Assembly: GCA_964502175.1 (NCBI GenBank)
Contig: CAZCVE010000002.1
Span: 1-64,000, forward strand
Reading direction: 5' to 3'
From: JAFLCL01 sp964502175
GTDB taxonomy: Bacteria > Myxococcota_A > Polyangia > Polyangiales > Sandaracinaceae
DNA length: 64,000 nt
The notes below the pieces were generated by a model. It saw only the letters and a list, made by a program, of their open reading frames with translations. It was not told the origin of the DNA and did not search any database. Below, one piece after another: positions 59,605 through 64,000 of this stretch; the first letter of the stretch is position 1; each line of letters starts with the position of its first letter. The translations under genes and the position numbers were made by a program.

Positions 59605-60758
59605 ATGCCTCGCGTTTCTCTCGATCCGCGGCGTGTTCGCACGCTGCGCTCCTCTCCTCGATCGCCCATCGAATGGACGCCGTCGCGACCTCCGAGCCGC
59701 GCGTGCGCGATCTCGAGGCAGCAGTGGCTCGCCGCCTCGATCATCGCGAGCCTCGCGTGCGCGGCGTGCTCGACGCCGATCGTCGGATCGACGGAAGACG
59801 CGCGACGGACCGCAGACACGTCGGCGTGGCGGCAGGACGCGCCGACACCGCGAGCCGACGCGCGGGTCTCGGACGACGCGTGGTCGGTCCCTCCGTGCGG
59901 TTGCCTCGCGGGCGAAGGCACCTACTGCGAGGCCGGCCTCGCGGCGCTCGCCGACGAAGCAGGCTGCGTGATCGAGGGCGCCGCGGCCGACGGGGATCGG
60001 CTCTTCACCTGCGCCGGCGACGCCTGGAGGGCGGGCGAGCGGTGTGCGACTGCTTCGTGCGCGTCTCGTGGTGCGGCGCGAGCGCGGCGCGGCATGCGCT
60101 CACGCTCGATCCACCGTGTCGCGTGCCGCTCGTGCCCGAGCACGACGACGACGTGCTCGCGTGCGACGGCGATCGATGGGTCGTGCTCGAGGCCTGCGAC
60201 GAAGGCTGCGCGGAGCGCGCGACGGGAACACCGGACGGCTGCGTCTCGCGCGCGACGCCCGAGGATCCCGGCTGGGCGACGTGCCCGCACCGCGATCTGC
60301 TGCACTCGGGGCTCCATCCCGAGGCGTCGGATCGACTCCGATGCGCGGGTGTGAGCGCGTCGCGGATCACGCAGACCATCGGCAGCGCGCCCGCCTCGGC
60401 CGGCTACCACTCGAGCGACGGAACAGCCGACGGACGCGCGTACACGGCCGCCGTCGATCTCTCGACGCGCGATCTCTCGAGCACCGAGATCCGCGCGCTC
60501 TTGCAGCGCCTCGGCGAGAACGGCTTCGCCGCGTGGTACCGGCAGCCGGGCTCCGACGGCTGGCCCGCGAGCGAAGCGCCGCACATCCACGCGGTGTTCG
60601 CGGGCGTCGTGATGAAGTCCGCGCTGCGCGCGCAGGTGCGCGACTTCCTCGACGGCAGGAACGGCCTCACCTCGCACTCGATCTACCGGTTCTGGCCCCC
60701 GCCAGCCGACGTGCGCGAGATCGTCACACTGCTCTTCTCGCGTCACTACACGCCGTGA
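59605..60758 (+). pseudogene. Frameshifted lipoprotein with M15-like peptidase C-terminus
   Basis: Two consecutive frames encode parts of one protein. Frame 1 (from about 59605) gives a lipoprotein start (ASIIASLACAAC) and a Cys-rich region up to about 60035; the continuation appears in another frame from about 60040 with CDCFVRVSWCG through the end. The C-terminal half has GYHSSDGTADGRAYTAAVDL and PHIHAVF, an H...D...H-x-H pattern like M15 or hedgehog-type zinc peptidases. The switch between frames near 60,035 implies one missing or extra base. It may be a pseudogene or a sequence error; no single intact reading frame spans it. Confidence 0.6.
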
Positions 60759-60806
60759 AGACGGGGCTCCTTCACGGAGCGGAGTCGTGCGCGTAGGCTC
60801 GATCGC

Positions 60807-62468
60807 ATGACTTCACGGAGGCGGGTGGGCCTCTTCTTGTTCTTCATGATGATGGTGCTGCCCTCGTGCAGCTCGTCGTGCAGCTCGTGCAGCTGCTCAC
60901 CCATCACGTTCGATTGCACTGGATGCGACTCCGGAGCTGAGCCTCCGGATGCGCGCGTGCCGCGGGACGCGACGTCTGCGATCGACATCGGGCCGCCCGA
61001 CTCCCCGACCGACGCCCGCCGCGCGACCGGCGATCGGGAGGACTTCAGGTGCGGCACCCGCGCCAACGTCGGCGGCAACTGCGTTTCGGGTGAGTGCCTC
61101 GAGCCATGGATGTGCCTCGACCCGATCGACGGCACCACGCCGACCCTTCGGCGCGACGGCTCGGAGGGTCGCCCCTATCCAGTTCGGATCTGGCCTGGCG
61201 GGCTCTGCACCGGCGAGTGCGACCTCCTCGCAGAGGCATGGCGGTCGCCTTGCGGACGCTGCGCGACCTGCGCTCCCTTCGTCGATGGGATCGGCCGCTG
61301 TCGGCTCACGTGCGAGCAGGACGTCGACGGCCGCGGAGGATGCAGCGAGGGGTATGCATGTGATCGCGGTGAGCTCTACTGCCGCGACGCGTGCGTCGTC
61401 GTCGAGGGGGTCGACACGTGCCAGTTCACGCACGAAGACCGCGACGGCGACGGGAGCTTCGAGTCGATCGTCGACGAAGGCGTGGCCCATCCGAGCGCAT
61501 GCAATTCCGCGACGGGGCTCTGCGAGACGGTCGGCCGTGTCGATGCGACAGCAGGCGACGACTGCGTCACGGACTTCGACTGTGAAGACGACGGCACTTG
61601 CGTGCGCAGCGACGCAACGGAGCCGATCACCACGCTGAGCGATGGCTACTGCATCCGTCGCGGCTGCAACGAGACTGACCTCCCCTGCCGCGAAGGTGAC
61701 GTGTGCGCGCACAGCCTCTTCGAGCTGCCGGGCGGCGCGTGCATGCAGGGCTGCGAGGTCGGCGAGGAGATGACGGCCGCCGAGCGGCTCGGCGCGGCCG
61801 GTCGACATCCACAGTGCGGCCCGAACGAAGCGTGCTTCTGGGACGGCACGCACGGCCTCTCCGATCCGCTCAACGGTGCCTGCTACCCCGGCAACTACAA
61901 CGACGTGCCGGCCTACAACGTCGGCGCCGAGTGCCAGCGCGACGAAGAGTGTTGGTCTCCGTTCGGGCTCGGTCGTTGTCTGTTCCTCGACGACGACGCG
62001 TTTCTCGACGACGCGTACGCGCGCACGGGCCGCGGCATCTGCGCGGTCGGCGGCTGCGGCGAGACGGCGGGCGAGCCGATCGGCCTGCACGTCGCCGATG
62101 GCGTCGTGCCCGTGGAGCGCCCCGAGGATCTCTGTCGCACGTCAGCGAGCGGCGGCACCGATCTCTGCCTCGGCTTCACCGAGCTCCAGAACTACTGCAT
62201 CCACGGATGCGCCGACGCGACCGCATGCCCCGACGGCTGGGCCTGCCCGAACCTCGGCGACACGCTGCGACCGCTCCACGTCTGCTGGCCGATGTGCCTC
62301 GCGGACACCGACTGCCGCACAGGCGCCCGCTGTCTCGATGATTCGGACGAGGCGTGCGACTCGCCCACCGACACGTGCTTCTGCACCGATGCCACCGCAC
62401 CCGTCGACGCGGGCGTGGAGCCGCACGACGCGAGCACCGGAGAAGACGCGGGCGCCGACGCTCCGTGA
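60807..62468 (+). CDS. Cys-rich lipoprotein, paralogue 1
   Basis: A 553-residue lipoprotein (MTSRRRVGLFLFFMMM, LPSC lipobox) with many cysteines in short segments (DFDCEDDGTCVRSD, RGCNETDLPCREGDVCAHSL, ACFWDGTHG) and a short acidic Asp/Ala tail. Its repeated pattern is like the other Cys-rich proteins of this region. It is a tandem paralogue of the following gene, including 57 identical bases around the start codon and 125 identical bases near the middle. Confidence 0.82.
   Translation: MTSRRRVGLFLFFMMMVLPSCSSSCSSCSCSPITFDCTGCDSGAEPPDARVPRDATSAIDIGPPDSPTDARRATGDREDFRCGTRANVGGNCVSGECLEPWMCLDPIDGTTPTLRRDGSEGRPYPVRIWPGGLCTGECDLLAEAWRSPCGRCATCAPFVDGIGRCRLTCEQDVDGRGGCSEGYACDRGELYCRDACVVVEGVDTCQFTHEDRDGDGSFESIVDEGVAHPSACNSATGLCETVGRVDATAGDDCVTDFDCEDDGTCVRSDATEPITTLSDGYCIRRGCNETDLPCREGDVCAHSLFELPGGACMQGCEVGEEMTAAERLGAAGRHPQCGPNEACFWDGTHGLSDPLNGACYPGNYNDVPAYNVGAECQRDEECWSPFGLGRCLFLDDDAFLDDAYARTGRGICAVGGCGETAGEPIGLHVADGVVPVERPEDLCRTSASGGTDLCLGFTELQNYCIHGCADATACPDGWACPNLGDTLRPLHVCWPMCLADTDCRTGARCLDDSDEACDSPTDTCFCTDATAPVDAGVEPHDASTGEDAGADAP
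61551..61675 (+). repeat. Identical 125-bp tract, copy A (see 63327-63451)
   Basis: The bases from GCAGGCGACG to AACGAGAC are the same in both paralogues (61551-61675 and 63327-63451), while surrounding sequence has diverged. Recent gene conversion is one explanation. Confidence 0.85.
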
Positions 62469-62531
62469 GCCTGCGCTCGCGCTCCGCCCCCCTCCTTCAC
62501 GTCGCGGAGTCACGCGCGTAGGCTCGATCGC

Positions 62532-64000
62532 ATGACTTCACGGAGGCGGGTGGGCCTCTTCTTGTTCTTCCTCATGATCGTGCTGCCCTCGTGCAGCTCG
62601 TCTTGCTGCGGGGGTCGCACGGGGTCCGGCGCGGGTTGCACGTACAGCGGCTCTTGCTCGTCCTGCTCGTTTCCGAGTTGCTCGAGCGGATGTGCTGACG
62701 ACGAGCGGCCGCGACTCGACGCATGGACTGCCCCCGATGCGCAGTTCATCGACGCGACCAATCTGCACGACGTGCGTGGAGTCGATGCGGTGGTGCCGCC
62801 GAGGACCTGCGGCGATCCGGGTCAACTCGGTGGTCACTGCGGCGCGGGCGGATGCGCCGACCCGTGGACCTGTCAGGAGGAGATCACGAGTGATCTCCCG
62901 AGTGTCACGCGCGCCGACCCGTCCATGGACGGACGCGCATTTCCCGCACGCTACTTCCTCGGGAGCACGTGCATCGGCGCGTGCGTTCTCGGCAGCGCGA
63001 CCGAATGCAACGACTGCAGCCGGTGCGTCGACTTCGGGATCTTCGACGACGGCGCGCACCTCGGCGAGTGCCGCGCGACATGCGACGCGGACCTCTCGGG
63101 GCGCGGAGGCTGCGTCGGCAGCTTCGCGTGCGAGCGCGGTGAGCTCGCATGTTTGGAGGCGTGCGCCGTCTCGCTCGACGGAGTCGACTCGTGCCAGTTC
63201 ACGTTCGAAGACCGAGACGCGGATCCCGACACCCGCGAGACCATCGTGGACGAAGGCATCGACTTCCCTCGGACGTGCAACGAGGCCACCGGGCTCTGCG
63301 AGACCATCGGGCGCATGGGCGCGACCGCAGGCGACGACTGCGTCACGGACTTCGACTGTGAAGACGACGGCACTTGCGTGCGCAGCGACGCAACGGAGCC
63401 GATCACCACGCTGAGCGATGGCTACTGCATCCGTCGCGGCTGCAACGAGACAGACCTCCCCTGCCGCGAAGGCGACGTGTGCGCGCACAGCCTCTTCGAG
63501 CTACCGGGCGGCGCATGCATGCAGGGCTGCGAGGTGGGCGCCGAGACGATGGACAGCGAACGCCTCGGGGCAGCAGGTGGTCATCCTGAGTGCGGTGCCA
63601 ACGAGGCGTGCTTCTGGGACGGCACGCACCGCCTCTCCGATCCGCTCAACGGCGCTTGCTACCCCGGCAACTACAACGACGTCCCCGCCTACAACGTCGG
63701 CGCGGAGTGCCAGCGCGACGACGAGTGCTGGTCTCCGTTCGGCCTCGGTCGATGCCTCTTCCTCGATGACGAAGCCTACGCACGCACGGGCCGTGGAATC
63801 TGCGTGGTCGGTGGATGTGGCGCGACCACCGACGGAATCGGGCTGCGCGTGGCCGACGAAGCGCTGCCCGTGGAGCGCCCCGATGATCTCTGTCGGGGCG
63901 GCACCGACATCTGCGTCGGGCTCATCGAGCAGCAGACCTACTGCATCCACCAATGCGACGACGCGCTCGCTTGCCCCGACGGCTGGGCGTGCCCGAACCT
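62532..64000 (+). CDS. Cys-rich lipoprotein, paralogue 2 (cut by window end)
   Basis: An open frame from ATG 62532 to the end of the window (489 codons seen, no stop). The signal and lipobox (LPSCSSSC) are very similar to paralogue 1, followed by a longer Cys-rich low-complexity stretch, and then the same order of motifs up to CPDGWACPN. It has GGTDIC where paralogue 1 has SGGTDLC, and lacks a short DDAFLDDA insertion. The gene continues past the window. Confidence 0.85.
   Translation, partial: MTSRRRVGLFLFFLMIVLPSCSSSCCGGRTGSGAGCTYSGSCSSCSFPSCSSGCADDERPRLDAWTAPDAQFIDATNLHDVRGVDAVVPPRTCGDPGQLGGHCGAGGCADPWTCQEEITSDLPSVTRADPSMDGRAFPARYFLGSTCIGACVLGSATECNDCSRCVDFGIFDDGAHLGECRATCDADLSGRGGCVGSFACERGELACLEACAVSLDGVDSCQFTFEDRDADPDTRETIVDEGIDFPRTCNEATGLCETIGRMGATAGDDCVTDFDCEDDGTCVRSDATEPITTLSDGYCIRRGCNETDLPCREGDVCAHSLFELPGGACMQGCEVGAETMDSERLGAAGGHPECGANEACFWDGTHRLSDPLNGACYPGNYNDVPAYNVGAECQRDDECWSPFGLGRCLFLDDEAYARTGRGICVVGGCGATTDGIGLRVADEALPVERPDDLCRGGTDICVGLIEQQTYCIHQCDDALACPDGWACPN
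63327..63451 (+). repeat. Identical 125-bp tract, copy B
   Basis: Partner of 61551-61675 in the downstream paralogue. A second identical tract of 57 bases covers the start codons (60789-60845 and 62514-62570), including 18 bases before the ATG. Confidence 0.85.

Overview
The window is a very GC-rich chromosomal segment with strong G/C bias at third codon positions. It carries Ser/Thr protein kinases (one with the HRDVSPQN catalytic loop often seen in myxobacteria), many Cys-rich secreted lipoproteins with Asp/Ala/Gly/Pro linkers, TPR-AAA regulators and a FG-GAP propeller lipoprotein. This points to a myxobacterium (Myxococcota, probably Polyangiales and perhaps Sandaracinus-like); the genus is inference. 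I saw no tRNA, rRNA, CRISPR array, prophage or IS transposase. The segment looks like ordinary chromosome with accessory patches.

Layout. 1-9.9 kb: start of a leftward gene at the very edge, then mnmA, a lipoprotein, an RlmD/TrmA-type methyltransferase, nrdR-ribD-ribE-ribB(A) and two secreted proteins. 10-14 kb: a 1,320-residue kinase / cyclase-like / ATPase / TPR protein. 14-19.3 kb: leftward gap-pgk-tpiA-secG glycolysis cluster, a small conserved-looking ORF and a Wza-type export lipoprotein. 19.4-27 kb: lipoprotein, MAPEG protein, M48 peptidase, xthA, a macro-like/SH3-like fusion, a YciO-type protein, a ferritin-like membrane protein and a DUF2845 protein. 27-37 kb: zinc ribbon-ATPase-TPR regulator, octaheme cytochrome c, trmB, a response regulator and valS. 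37-43.4 kb: a small nucleotidyltransferase pair, a 1,007-residue Cys-rich lipoprotein, a penicillin-binding transpeptidase and an FHA-GGDEF diguanylate cyclase. 43.5-51.3 kb: cysH, then the leftward methylmalonyl-CoA mutase operon (mutA-mutB-meaB), headed by a two-HARE-HTH protein with a degenerate Mrr-like nuclease domain. 51.4-64 kb: lipoproteins, FG-GAP protein, PEGA protein, a truncated Coq4-like ORF, a second kinase, an ankyrin protein, a frameshifted lipoprotein and two tandem Cys-rich lipoprotein paralogues, the last cut by the window end.

How it fits together. Clear metabolic units are riboflavin synthesis (no ribH next to it, and the RibA half of RibBA has lost its zinc and catalytic motifs), lower glycolysis with secG, and methylmalonyl-CoA isomerisation with its GTPase chaperone. 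Signalling is represented by two kinases, two TPR-ATPases, one receiver protein and one c-di-GMP synthase. The least explained items are the HARE-HTH/Mrr-like protein, an interspersed palindromic repeat whose two copies keep the same hairpin loop with different but complementary stems, the macro-like/SH3-like fusion, and the lipoprotein tandem duplication with a long identical tract.
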